A stretch of DNA of 64,000 bases from Fallopia convolvulus (GCA_964016875.1 OZ024719.1:64613224-64677223), one strand, 5' to 3'. Shown: positions 34,622 through 46,135, numbered from the stretch's first letter. Numbers and translations are program-made. The notes: generated by a model from the sequence alone, not told the origin.

Positions 34622-35512
34622 TGTTGGAACAATGGTTGTTCCACGATTTCTCTTAGTTTTGATGATAACAAACTTAGTTGATATAACTTGTTTCTACATG
34701 TAAGTGTTTCGGGAAAATAGGTACATAGTCACGAGTGACGGAACATTGTGAGGAACAATGGAGGGAACGAGTGACGGATTTAGGAAGCGCGTCTCGGAAG
34801 GAACGCGACTTTCTATAAATGGCAAATTACTATATCTTCCGCGAGCAATCTTCTACGAAGATTTACAGCTGTAGGCGGTTGCTTGAGGAGATAAAAGAGA
34901 AGATAAGATCAAACTTCACACGATCTTATCTAGGGAAATCCGAGATCATTCGGTTTTGGAAAAGATCGACATGGTTGAAGATCCGAAATCACAAAACAAT
35001 ACTTTTCCTTATTATGTGGGATTTGTTAAGTGGAATATCAGCGTAATTAGGCAATAATTACGTATGAGATCAGACTTAACTTATCTTATAAATAGCTAGG
35101 GTTAGCTAGGGTTAAGTCATAAGTGTGTGGTTGAAGACGACGAACTTGGAGAGGGAGCTTTTCAGGTGTACGAGTGCGTGGCTTTTTCCGGTGAAGAATC
35201 CATAAGTAAGTCAGTAGTTTACTTTGTCTTAGGTTTACACTTAGGGTTGTAGAAGTCTAGTTGGTTGAACTTGGGTTGGTGCCTTAGTTACCGGGATACT
35301 TGACTTGCCTTGTAATTGTTGAAACTTAATAAATGTATTCTATTGAAAATCCTTTGAGAAGGAGTCTCAGAGGTAGAGATTTTTTCTTTCTACGACTTGT
35401 TGGTCGGACAGAAAGTTTTCCTCTCTAAATTCTGTGTTCTTATTGTTTATTTCCGCTACCCAGGGAACATTACTAGTTCCCTGACTTGTTACTAACGCGT
35501 CACGATCCAACA
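34622..35512 (+). mobile_element. 5' LTR of a Ty1/copia retrotransposon, 891 bp
   Basis: The LTR begins TGTTGGA and ends TCCAACA, a perfect 7-bp inverted end. It is followed after two bases by TGGTATCAGAGC (35515-35526), the copia primer-binding site matching initiator-Met tRNA. Only the gag start follows. No 3' LTR is found in the window. Confidence 0.9.
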
Positions 35513-35514
35513 AT

Positions 35515-35526
35515 TGGTATCAGAGC
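35515..35526 (+). other. Primer-binding site (initiator-Met tRNA) of the copia element
   Basis: TGGTATCAGAGC, immediately downstream of the LTR end. Confidence 0.9.
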
Positions 35527-35565
35527 AGGTTTGCTCTAGATTGTGTGTCAGTGCAAGAATACAGA

Positions 35566-35793
35566 ATGATTTCAAACAACACTCACAACGTCGGAATAGG
35601 AAACAACAAGCCTCCACTGCTTTTTGCTGGGGAGTATGATCACTAGAAGAAGCTCTTCACCACGTGGCTCAGAAGCAATGACTACCAAGCTTGGTCAGTT
35701 ATTGAGGATAAAGACTATGTCATTCCCGAAGCCAAGAAGAACAAAAAATCCAAATGGGGGCCAACAGAATGGACGGGAATCCAAAATAAATAA
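35566..35793 (+). pseudogene. Copia gag N-terminus with a nonsense codon, truncated
   Basis: The frame starts at the ATG at 35566 and shows typical copia gag-start features (PPLLFAGEYDH, then TTWLRSNDYQAWSVI). A TAG at 35644-35646 replaces an expected tryptophan codon at position 27. The frame ends at 35791 and no further gag or pol follows, so the element is truncated about 280 bases beyond its LTR. Confidence 0.8.
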
Positions 35794-36204
35794 CTTGAAA
35801 GCCCAATTTTCAAATAAGAGCTAATTTTTGTTAAAACTCAAAAATAAAAAATTAATCAAATTAACTATTTTGATTCAATTTTTTATTGTGCATATAATTG
35901 TGAATAATTTCAATTCATGAAATTTAACTCATTAACAAACAAATTTCATAACTCACTATTAAATTATTACATATAACTATAAAATAACAAACATTTCTTA
36001 ACAATAGTATAAGGGCAAATGTATTGCATTTTCTCATTACTAATATGAGGTTTGTGTTGATAAACACATCTTAACTCTAAAATAATAAATATTTCTTTAA
36101 CTTTATAAGGTCAATGAGAATGGAGGACACTTCATAACATTAATTTAAGGAAATGAAATCCCTCATCTTTAAATTATAATAATGAAATAATAAGTCTTCA
36201 TTAC
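35794..36204. other. AT-rich spacer, nothing recognised
   Basis: No coding frame or terminal repeat structure seen. Confidence 0.55.
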
Positions 36205-36206
36205 TA

Positions 36207-36500
36207 CTTCCTCCGTCCCATATTGTATGGGTTTTTAGCCCAAATTCTTTGTCCCATAATCTATAGGTTTTAGTTTTTCTATACTTCATATTCAATACTT
36301 TGTCACTCTTGGTATTCGAATGACATTCAATTCCTTCTCTTCAATTAAATATGAAAAGTCATCCCTATTGGTATTTGGAGGTAATGAATTCATTTTTCAC
36401 ATAAAAAAGGATAAATTATTTTTTTTCAAATGCAAAATCAACCACTTTCTTAATAAGTGTGCATTTGGCTAAAAACCCATACAATATGGGACGGAGGGAG
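36207..36500. mobile_element. Stowaway-type MITE (Tc1/mariner), 294 bp
   Basis: The ends begin CTTCCTCCGTCCCATATTG and CTCCCTCCGTCCCATATTG when each is read inward. The inverted repeats are about 35 bp with one or two mismatches. The element is flanked by TA at 36205-36206 and 36501-36502, and CTCCCTCCGTCCC is the diagnostic Stowaway end. Confidence 0.93.
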
Positions 36501-36579
36501 TACGTTATAATAAAAAGTTGTTACTCACTTATTATTAATCAAACGCACAATTAATACATAAAACTTTAAGTGGTGTATT

Positions 36580-36975
36580 TAGACCTGTCAAAAACTGACC
36601 TAACCCGCTAACCCGACCCGACCGATAATTTTAGGGTTAAGACCCGAAAATTTGAACCCGAAACCCGTTGGGTTGACCGATTTAGCATATTAAAAGATTT
36701 TTTTAAATTTATTTTGAAACTTATATTATATTTTATTATTAAAATAAATGAAAATAATATATTATAATTAAATATTATTATTTAATTGAAAATTGATTTT
36801 AATAATCATAAGAAAAAAGGATATTGTAGACCCGTTGGTCAACTCGACCCAACCGAAAACCCGCTACAACCCGACCCGATTAACCCGTGACCCATAACGA
36901 CCTCGAACCCGATTTAACCCGAACCCGAAATGACCGAACCCGAACCCGCCCAACCCGACCCGATTGACAAGTCTA
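36580..36975. mobile_element. Non-autonomous hAT-type element, 396 bp
   Basis: The ends TAGACCTGTCAA and TAGACTTGTCAA (read inward) are inverted. The flanks are the perfect 8-bp repeat GGTGTATT (36572-36579 and 36976-36983). Both ends are filled with ACCCGA/CCCGAA repeats around an AT-rich core. No coding capacity. Confidence 0.88.
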
Positions 36976-37028
36976 GGTGTATTGCATTTTATCATTACTA
37001 TATTGTAATAAATGCTTGTTACTTATTA

Positions 37029-37261
37029 CTCTCTCTTTTTAATTTAAAATTTTGTTCAAAATAACTTGTCCTTTTACATATTTTGATCTAACTTTCCCAC
37101 TTTAATTCTTACATTTAATGAAAAAGTGAACTAAATTTACTTCATTTCATTTTTAATGTATAAAGTAAATATTTAATTAAGAGCATTTATGTCTAATTCA
37201 AAATTTTTTTAATATATGTTTCTAACTCTAAAAAGACAAGTAGACTTATACGGAGAGAGAG
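37029..37261. mobile_element. Degenerate Stowaway-like MITE, 233 bp
   Basis: Inward-read ends CTCTCTCTTTTTAA and CTCTCTCTCCGTAT share the first eight bases, with weaker inner similarity (ACTTGTCC/ACTTGTCT). The flanks are TA (37027-37028 and 37262-37263). Confidence 0.6.
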
Positions 37262-37263
37262 TA

Positions 37264-37978
37264 TAAATCAAACACTATCAATGCATGGAACCTGAAGAGG
37301 ATAAATGCATCAAGTAAAATTTTAATTGCCTTCAACTTTATTATGCTTCTCGATAAACTTCCATCAATTACGTACGTGGGTTGAACACTTGTGTGAGATT
37401 TTATTTATGTGCGTAAGATTTGATATGCTTCCTTAAATTTGATTTAAGTTGCGCCAAATGGAACACCAAATTATGATATTACATGAATAAATAATTATTG
37501 CACCAAATCATCCAAAGTGGATTTTAGAAGGCAAACTAAACTAGTGTATCATAAATTGATAAATAAATTTCAACTATCAATCATATTGTCATTTGAATAA
37601 TAAATATTTTGGTAGATGTAAAAGTATATGTGGATGGACACCTCTTAACAGTAATTTAATATCAAGAAATTAAACCCCTTGACATTAAATGATAATAAAA
37701 AACACCATAAGTTTTTATTAATACGTTGCAATAATTGTTTATTAATTATTATTAATCAAAGAAACTATTAATACATAAAACTTTGAAGAGGTTTGCATTG
37801 CATTTCATCATTACTATATTGTAATAAATGTTTGCTACTTATTTATTAATGGAAACACAGTATAAATACATGGAACTTTAAAGAGGATAAATGCATTGCA
37901 CTAAGGTGAATTTGCTTTGAAGAAGTCCTCTATTGGAAGTCTAAAGCCAAAGCTCTCACTTTGTGGCCTTTTCACACC
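37264..37978 (+). promoter_or_regulatory. Upstream region of the neprosin gene
   Basis: AT-rich. The phrases TAAATGCATTGCA and TTGCATTT[TC]ATCATTACTATATTG recur at about 36985, 37798 and 37880, indicating old duplication. No confident TATA box. Confidence 0.35.
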
Positions 37979-39860
37979 ATGAATCCAAAATTTGTTGTTG
38001 CCTTCACTATATCCTTCTTCTTCTTCTTCTTCTTCTTCTTAATTTGTCAAACTGGAGGAGTAAAATTTTCTAATCCCTCGAGGAGAGACCTCCATCAGCT
38101 CAACAAACCAACAATGAAGACCATCACGGTATCATTTTAAATTTGATTCTTGATTTATATATTTCAAGTTCAAGATTTTTTCCCACTCTAGCCATTCAAT
38201 CAAAATATGATACTTGATTTTTCCTTATCAGACTAAGTATGGTGACATTATCGATTGTGTCGACATCCACAAGCAACCCAGTTTGGATCATCCCCTACTT
38301 CAAAATCACACAATACAGGCATTTCAATCAAATTTTTTCTTAACATTTTTGCTTCTAATTTGTAAATGTTATTTTGACATTTACAATTTGTTTATAAATT
38401 TGTACAGATGAAACCGAGTCTAATACCTAAAGCATCATCATCAACAAATGGATCTGCACATGAAGATAACTATGTGCAATTTGAAATTGAGGATGGAGGA
38501 TGCCCTGAAGGTTCTGTTCCCATTAGAAGGATTCAAGAGCAAGACATTGAAAGGTTACGTGCATATCTTAAGGAAAACCCATCAGCTCTAAACCCCAACT
38601 CCAAGTTTAAACGTGGTTGGCATGTAAATATCCTCTTAAAACTCATGCATTTCCGATATTTTTTCTCTTACAAGTCCTGAACTAAACTAAATTGTAATGT
38701 ATAAAGAGCTCGCGCCAATAGGAAAACGTAACCTATAACATGTTAAGGTACTAACAACTTTTTTTGATATAGTTTGCTAATGTTCAAACAAAGAGAATGC
38801 ATATACCATTCCAGGGAGGTCGAGGTTTGCTCAATCTCTACAATCCGTTTGTCTCCAATCAACAACATAGCGATTCCTTAATATACGTCTCAGATGGTAT
38901 ATTCGAAACCCACAATTGCATCTCAGCTGGATGGAGTGTGAGTTGTCTTAACTTAGAAAGATTGTCTTGTATTTTATATTTCTATCATCTTTAAAGTTTG
39001 TTTTTAAGGATTTTTCTTTTCAAATATAGTTAATAGTTTCCAAAAGAATTACTTAGACTTTTCTCTTTCCTGATTTGTAGGTTTTTCCTGCAGTTTATGG
39101 AGATAATCTCGTCCGATTGCATTCCTTCTGGACAGTAAGCTTCCTGATTTATTCAATTAATTACCAAGTGAATTGAAGTAGTAATTTTTGTCCAATAGAT
39201 AGATTTCTACAATCTCTTTGCTCATTGTATCTGAATAGGCAGATAACTATTTGAAGACGGGATGTATAGATATGCATTGCCCTGGATTTATTCAAGTTAG
39301 TAAGACCATCACACTAGGCATGGTTCTAAAGCCTATTTCCCAATATGGCGGCCAGCAGTACCAAGTCCCAGTAGCCATCTCTCATGTAAGTAAATTGTAA
39401 CATTCGCCTCAGTTTTGTTTCTATATTTATAATCTAAGACTCGCTAAGAAAATATTATATATATTCGGATTTTTGGCAGGATGAGTTTTCGGGCAATTGG
39501 TGGTTGATTGCAAGCATGAATGTAATGGTAGGATATTGGCCTAAAGAGATATTTAATGGTTTAAGGGGCTACGCTGAGAGAGTAGGATGGGGTGGGCGTG
39601 TGTATAGTCCTGTGGGAACACTGTCGCCGCCTATGGGGAGTGGGTATAAGCCAAACGAAGGAAGTGGGAAATCATGTATGATTAAGGAACTACAATTTGT
39701 GAGAACTAAACATGGGATTTATGAGGATTTGAATGGGCTTATGTTGTTGAATCATGCTGATAATCCTCAATGTTATGATGTGAAGTTGCTGATGGATTCT
39801 CAAGATAGAGCGAACATTCTGTTTGGAGGGCCGGGTGGTGAATGTGGCAACTATGAATAG
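37979..39860 (+). CDS. Neprosin-family secreted protease-like protein
   Basis: Seven exons (37979-38128, 38232-38318, 38408-38623, 38773-38937, 39081-39134, 39239-39385, 39480-39860) join in frame to 399 residues. The N-terminus is a signal peptide whose core is eight Phe encoded by a (TTC)8 run. An activation-peptide-like region follows (TKYGDIIDCVDIHKQP, HPLLQ). The neprosin domain covers about 155-395, with GWSVFPAVYGDN, GCIDMHCPGF and the Trp/Gly-rich NWWLIASMNVMVGYWP. Neprosin is a glutamic peptidase in the family's founder, but I cannot certify the catalytic pair here. Intron 2 appears to use a GC donor (CAG|GCATTT). A decayed copy of the last exon lies at 59410-59742. Confidence 0.88.
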
Positions 39861-40685
39861 ATTGATGTAATATTTATTGGCATGAAAAATTCATAATAAT
39901 ATGAAATTTAGAATCAGGCTCAATTTGTTGATTGTTTGCTTAAGTTATGGTTAGAAAGTTACTATATTTAAATTTAGAATCAGACCCATTTTTAATTTCA
40001 TTATGATACTTTTAATGTTCCATGGAGGCCCTTGACTAACACTAATCTTCTTTTTAGTTTGATGTATAGTAATATATTAAACAACCCACTTGGAGATAAA
40101 TTGCTTTTTTTTTTGGCTAAATCTTAGAGACAAATGATGCATTAGCCCTCAAATTGATCCAATTCAACTTGAAACTGTAACTGATTTAGACATTCTAAGT
40201 TTTCACAAATTGATCCAATTCAGGTCTAAACTCTAGTGGCTACATGCTTACCACTCTTGAATGCAAACCTACCTGTGTTCGAAACTTGTCATCCCCCGAC
40301 ATTATTTACCCCTACACTTTTCTAAAAATGTACATTTTTGGTTATCATTATCAAATAAAATTAGATTTTAATAGGGTATTATGCCAAAAGCCCCCTTTTA
40401 AAATAAAGGATGATTCACATGAAAATGATTCTTATCATGAAAACTAGAAACAAATGAGGACCCTTGGATTTGAGAAATGGATGGCTAAGATTAAAATGGA
40501 TAGGGGCAAAATGGAAATTTTGACAAAAAATAAGAAAATGAAAAAATAAAATAAAAAAATATTTTAATTTTCTTAGTTTCGCTTGTTATTGCCAAAAACA
40601 CGGAATTTGATTTTTTTACGTTACGTTCACATATTTCATATTTAGTTGAAAGAGATAACAGTCTAAACAACCCTAATCATCTAAC
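39861..40685. other. Neprosin 3' flank and spacer
   Basis: The first ~270 bases are matched by the 3' flank of the neprosin fragment near 59746-60300. Beyond about 40130 the DNA is AT-rich and unrecognised, up to the truncated LTR. Confidence 0.5.
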
Positions 40686-41906
40686 AACCTAGAACAACGT
40701 CTTGATTCAATTGAACGACGGCTTTAAGTTCAAAGTATCGATAGAAACAAATACTCAACGCAAACATCTAATCAAGTTATATGTGGTTTATTCCCTTCTA
40801 CAACTGAGTAGCCCGAACGGGTCCAAACAATTATTGTTGCTACTTTATCTAATCAATCCCGAACGGGACTTGATCAGATTAGTTGTAAATTAACCTAGAA
40901 ATTCTATTAGGTAGCTAATCTAACAACACCCTAGAATAATTCTGATTCAATTAAGCACAGGGAATAAAACCTATTCAAGTTGTTGAGAATCAATCAAACC
41001 TCACAATATTATGCAATCTATGATTTCAATAACTAGTCAAACACAACGAATTTAGCAATGCATAATTAAATTGAAAGCAAACTTACAAAAGGTTCAAAGG
41101 TTGTTCTTTTGAGAAAACTCTCTCCAAAACAAACCCTAGCCTCCAAAAGTCTGATTAATGTTATGAAAAAGATAAACTAACAAGAGCTTAAATATGTCTC
41201 CCAAAACAATCCTAAAACCCTCCAATTAAACATAATTCGGACAAGATATAATCTAGGCCCAAAAGTTAAGCCCAAAAGTCACTGGCCCATGTCCGCGTGA
41301 AAGTCCGGATTGCGCGGGTTACACCTCAAATTGCGCGGCCACGCAATTGTCAAGTCGCGCAATTGCTCTCAGTCAAATTTGCTCGGATTAGGTCCAAAAA
41401 TGCATGGTCGCGCATTTAGCATGCAACCCGGGCTTTTACCCTCGAATCAGCATTCAAACGACACTTCATAGGCTGTTTTGACACCCTTAGAGTTGGAATT
41501 TGGACTCGGAATAAAAACATGAATGGTATCTCTTTGAGTTAGCTTTCGAGTGATACCAAATTCAGCTTCATCCGACCACTATAGCTCCCAAACCAAGCAT
41601 CGCAAGATAGAGGTGTCAAAACAAGAACTCCAATGCATAGCCCGGGTTTAAGCGTTCTTTTCACAGAAGCTCTTGGGCCTTAACTCTTCTAATCTTCACT
41701 TGTATCACTATAAGATTCATCAAAATTTACAACAATCATTTAATATTCATCCCTTCCATGCTTGTTTACCTAAAGATCTGCAAAACCGAACAAAACAAGC
41801 GCAACTACCCGAAAACACTAGATCCTAAAAACCTATAAACTAAGCTAAAACCATGTAATATAAACATAAATATGCATCCTAAACACTACCTAAATGCAAG
41901 CTATCA
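40686..41906 (-). mobile_element. Truncated Athila-like LTR (3' LTR of the outer element)
   Basis: Read on the minus strand the LTR starts TGATAGCTTGC, directly preceded by a polypurine tract (GCATGGGGGAATT, 41919-41907). Its order of motifs parallels the LTR at 54975-57866 (AACCTAGAA, AAGTTCAAAG, CAAGCAC, CTCACAA, ACTTACAA) at low identity. The far end, corresponding to the first ~400 bases of the other LTR, is missing. Confidence 0.6.
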
Positions 41907-42986
41907 AATTCCCCCATGCTTAACCCTTGCTTGTCCTCAAGCAAGACATAAATCCAAATCATACCACAGAAATGCAATCATGCGTCCATCTCATAATCAA
42001 ACATGCAATTCAAAATATAATTAAAACTTGACCAAGGCTTCATAGCATGCATTACATCAAGCATAGAGAAAAGATTATTCATCCATTCTTGACCTCACCA
42101 AGGTAAATGTGTTTTGCTCTCACTCTCAAGTGTTTAAAGGACGTGTTTCACTCAAAAATCAGCCATGAAAACTAGACTACCATAAGCTTGCATCAGAGTT
42201 CTAAATCTCCACCGATGGGGATCAAACACATAACAAGAATCAAGAGGTCCTTTTAAGGGTTGTAATGGGGCCAAGGTAAAGAGAAATTTGGAAGGGATCA
42301 ATTTTTGGCTTGTGGTGCTAAATCCGGGATAAAGAAATAATCCTAACCAAAACTTTTACACACCTCATTTCTCATAAAACTTCCCAACTTCCTTTTCCAA
42401 CTCTATACACTTCCCTTTAAATACTTTGTTTCTTCCTTCACTTTTTCTTTTTTACTTGCCTCTTCTTCAACTCTTTCTTTTACACTTATGAAGATTACTA
42501 ACAATTGTACTCAACTTTTTCTTTGCTTTTGCAATATATTTTTCATCTTCATTTTTTCCTTCACTTACACACACTTAGAGTTGTATCCTAGATGGGTCAA
42601 GCTTATTAAGCTAGGGAAATTTTGTGGAGCTAATAAAAATAGGCTTAAAGCTCAAATAAGTGGGGTGTCAAGAACATGGATCTTGTAAGGTAGGAAGGGA
42701 AATAATAGGCTATAAAGAAACATTGTCTCAATCATTTTAATGTCATGCATTCAATCACATAAAACAGCCTTGAAAAAGAGTCATAACGCAAGTTCTAGAG
42801 CTAGATAATCATGGTGATACACTCAAAAATGTAGAGAACAAATATAATCATGAAAGGCCAGAAATCTCACAAGGCAAATATTGTCTAGAACTTAAGAATG
42901 AATCTAAAACTCAAGCTAATAACTTGCTCAGTCCTATAGTCAAAAGTAATCAATCAATGATCATGCTCATATCATATAAACATCAA
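41907..42986 (-). mobile_element. Internal 3' non-coding part of the outer Athila-like element
   Basis: AT-rich DNA between the polypurine tract and the target duplication of the inserted Tat-type element. It continues on the far side of that insertion at 53185. No pol domains are present, so the outer element is a deletion derivative. Confidence 0.5.
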
Positions 42987-42991
42987 CATAT

Positions 42992-43481
42992 TGTTTTGGA
43001 CAAAAATTTGCTTGACAAACCTCTGTACAGAATTGGGGCACGATCGAAATCAAGAGAAGCTATTGATCTTACACGAACGTGGGATTCACAAGAACAATGA
43101 AACAAGAAAAAGCAATTTTGCTCTAGAAATCTATAATCACGTGTATATTCTTATTGATGTTCGCATGCCTCTACAAAAACAAGTAAAATCGATATATGTT
43201 TACATGGCAACGGTTATCTCCCTAGTATCATGATCTCCGGATCTCTAGGACACGATCCATAACTACTTTCCCATTTTCCGTATATTTCGGAGGCTTGAAA
43301 CACTATCTCGTGCGCCTTCGGGATGGTTATTTCCGCTTTTGACGGCTGCTTTCTCCCTTCCATCGAGTGATTGGAGATTTCTCTATTCCAAGGTCTCTTC
43401 TTGCTCAGTCCGGTCGGTGATTTCTTCGTGCGTTCATGGACTTAACTCATCGGATGGGCCGATAGATTTTTGGGCCTAATA
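42992..43481 (-). repeat. 3' LTR of the Tat-type element
   Basis: 490 bp, plus-strand borders TGTTTTGGAC and CCTAATA. By hand count it differs from the other LTR at about 29 positions plus a 2-bp indel. The TG/CA border at its outer-right side has decayed to TATTA on the minus strand. Confidence 0.9.
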
Positions 43482-43495
43482 ATACCCCCAAATCC
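43482..43495 (-). other. Polypurine tract of the Tat-type element
   Basis: On the minus strand GGATTTGGGGGTAT directly adjoins the 3' LTR. Confidence 0.75.
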
Positions 43496-44669
43496 TGATC
43501 CAAATCTTTTAGGCGGGATTTGGATCGGATTTACCGCGTGAATGCAAGCGGCGTACGCCACGTGGGGAACACCCATCCGTCCGATATTCCTCGAGAACCT
43601 GAGGAGTCCCATCACTCAGACTTTAAATGTATTGCTTCAAACCTCTTCAGAGATACACGTCTTTTCCCTTGCGCTTCGTCTTCTTCTTGTCCCCATTTTC
43701 TTCTAACTCTCGTTTTACTCTTTTTTCTGCTTATCCCCATGGCCAACACCGGTGTTGAAGACATGGGTTTTGAGTCCTCTCATATCCTCTAACCCCATGA
43801 GTGTCGTCCCTGTTCCCTCACTTCAGAGGAGGTGGAGACTTTAGTCCGTAGCCACGGATTCCCATCTGATGTTAACTTTTATACCCCTACATGTGAGGTT
43901 GCCGATTGGGTCAAAGAAGGTTGGGTCTGCTTCCTGGAATATCCATTCACCCTAGGAGCCTTTTCCCCCTTTCTCCCCTGATTTTAAACTTCTTGATGAC
44001 GCTTAAGGCGTCTCCGACGCAACTGATGTCGTCCGTATGGAAGATTCTGTACCAAATCAGTGATGTCTGTCGGGGCGAAAAGATCAACTTCACCTTACAG
44101 GACCTCCTGTGTGCGTACCGGGTTTGTCCCCTCAGAGCCGGACGTTTCACCCTTCATGCACGAGACACCAAGAACCCCCTGATCCAGAAGTCGAAGGTCA
44201 ATGACAAGGACTGGGCTTCGCGTTTCTTTTTCGTGGAGAAGTCCTCTTTGGGAGAGGCATTCCAAGCTGCATTCTTTGACTCTTGGACTACTAAAAGTAA
44301 GTGTTTTCTACCTTGTTTTCCTCTACCATCGGTTGCTTTCCCTAGTGGCTTCTCTATCAATTCCTTAACTTTGGGGATTTCTGTGATAGTTTCGCCGAGT
44401 CTGGAGGTCCAAGTTCTGGAGTCGGAAGCCTTCAAGAAGCTCTTCTCTCTCCCGGAGGCCAGAAGGACGTATTAGAGGTCTGCGGAGCTATTGCTTGAGG
44501 GTGAATCCAGCAATAAGACGACGACAGTCATTGGGGATGCGAAGGATGACGAGGATGATGCGGGGTCAGGGAATTCTGAGAAGACGATCGATGACGGTGC
44601 TCCGAAGCTAGGGGAACTTACTGGCAAGGGGCCAAGCTATGTTAAAAACCCTACTATTATGCGCTTCCC

Positions 44670-44708
44670 TACCTTTTTTTTATTTTATATATATATATAT
44701 ATATTTTA
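44670..44708. repeat. T-rich and (TA)n microsatellite inside the aORF region
   Basis: A (TA)n run of about ten units follows a T-rich tract in what is probably intronic or decayed sequence. Confidence 0.7.
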
Positions 44709-45011
44709 TCCTTGACTCGTGAACGTGATGACGATTGTCTTCTTGAACTCTTGATGCCTGTCTTCCCAGAGCCTTCCTCATCTCTGGGGAGAAGTTTTCT
44801 GTTGCAGCCCTTATTCAACGCAAACTCCGCTCAAGTGACAAGAAACCCCCTTTGGATCCGAAGGTAAAGGTAAAGGCTGTAGCAAAAGCAACCCCGGCTA
44901 AGAGACCATCACCCAGTGTTACTGAAGTCATCGATCTGGACGACAAAGGTCCCTCGGACTTATGGCAGAAGCTTCGAAGTGACCACGACTCAAAGAAACC
45001 TCGCCTGGAAG

Positions 45012-45406
45012 TAGAGATGGACATGGGCCGGGCTGGGCCGGGCCCGGGCCGGGCCACCACCGGGCCGGGCCACCACCGGGCCGGGCCGGAGAAGTAGGGC
45101 CCGGGACCGGCCCGGTATTGTACCGGGCTGGAGCGGGCCGGGCCCCGGGCCGGGCCGGGCTGATATATATCAGCCCGGTCCTTTATTTTTTTTTTAATAA
45201 ATAAATTATCCGGGCCGGGCCGGGCCGGGCCGGGCTGGTCCTGGCCCGGCCGGGCCGGGCCGCAATTCCCAAACCCAGGCCCGGCCCATGGCCCGGGCGG
45301 GTTTGGCCCGGTTGGCCCGCGGGCTGGCCGGGCCGTGCCAATTTGGCCCAGATGGGCGGGCTGGGCTGGTGCGGGCCGGGCCGGCCCGCACCTTTGGCCA
45401 TGACTA
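45012..45406. mobile_element. GC-rich non-autonomous hAT-type element nested in the aORF, 395 bp
   Basis: The perfect 8-bp repeat CCTGGAAG flanks the element (45004-45011 and 45407-45414). The ends read inward are TAGAGATGGACATGG and TAGTCATGGCC. The interior consists almost entirely of GGGCC/GGCCC repeats around an AT-rich centre with ATATAT. If the element and one repeat are ignored, the aORF frame is continuous across the site. Confidence 0.85.
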
Positions 45407-46135
45407 CCTGGAAGTTCCCCGCTCCGTTTTGGTCAGGGATGCAGGCTTGTCGATCTGGAAGGTCCGTTTCCTCCAGCCATTCCTTCCTCTCCTATTCTCT
45501 TCTTTCCTTATTTTTTTTTATTTTTTTTTATTTTTCTTTTTTTGTTGTTGCAACTGATATTGTGTCCTTGTACACAGGCCCTGCAAGGCGTCCTATGGGT
45601 GGCAGAGGATGTTGATGGAGAAGAGCTAATTCTCAAGGAGCGTCAAACCCAGTGGGATGTTGAAAAGGCTGCTTTGGAGAAGGAGATCCGTTTGGCAACT
45701 GAGCGCCAGAAGATGGATGCGAGCAAGCTGGCAACACTTACCGAGGCGGTCAATCGTCATTCCTCTAAAGCTATGTCGGACCGGTCCAAGATCGTCGATC
45801 TCGAGGCCAAGAACAAGAGGATTGCTAAAGAAGCTAGCGAGATTGGGGCCTACTGCTCGATGATGTCTCGGGTAGAGACGATCAAGCAATTCGTGGCTGG
45901 CGAGCACTTGGATTGGGATCTGGATGCCGAGATCGCGTCTTTCCACAGTTGTTATCCTCCAGATCAGCCTGCTCCTGGTGACGAACTCTTGGCCTCTCTA
46001 GATGTGGAAGAAGAAGGTGGTGGTCGTGATCCGAGTGCGGGTGTGACACCGGGAGGAGGTGACGGTCTGTCCATGGACACCACGGATCAGTTGGGAGGCA
46101 ATCCTGATGAAGATTATGGCCGCGAGCCCTTGTAA

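Larger units (their letters stand above)
43739..46135 (+). pseudogene. Antisense ORF (aORF) of the Tat-type element, putative gypsy-type transposon protein
   Basis: On the strand opposite to gag-pol, a spliced coding region starts at the ATG at 43739. It contains LMSSVWKILYQISDVC, LLCAYRVCPLRAGRFTLH and DWASRFFFVEKSSL, typical of the plant 'putative gypsy type transposon' domain. A likely intron runs from AAAA|GTAAGTG to TGTGATAG near 44297-44390, and a second runs from about 45463 to 45580. The last part (45581-46135) is a predicted coiled coil followed by an acidic Gly-rich tail. A TAA at codon 18, a frameshift near 43970, a TAG at 44473 and a hAT insertion at 45012 break it. Function in these elements is unknown. 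Confidence 0.75.

Noticed and set aside
45183..45401. Gly/Pro/Ala-rich frames on the minus strand in the GGGCC block
   Set aside because: They are translations of simple repeats inside the nested hAT element.
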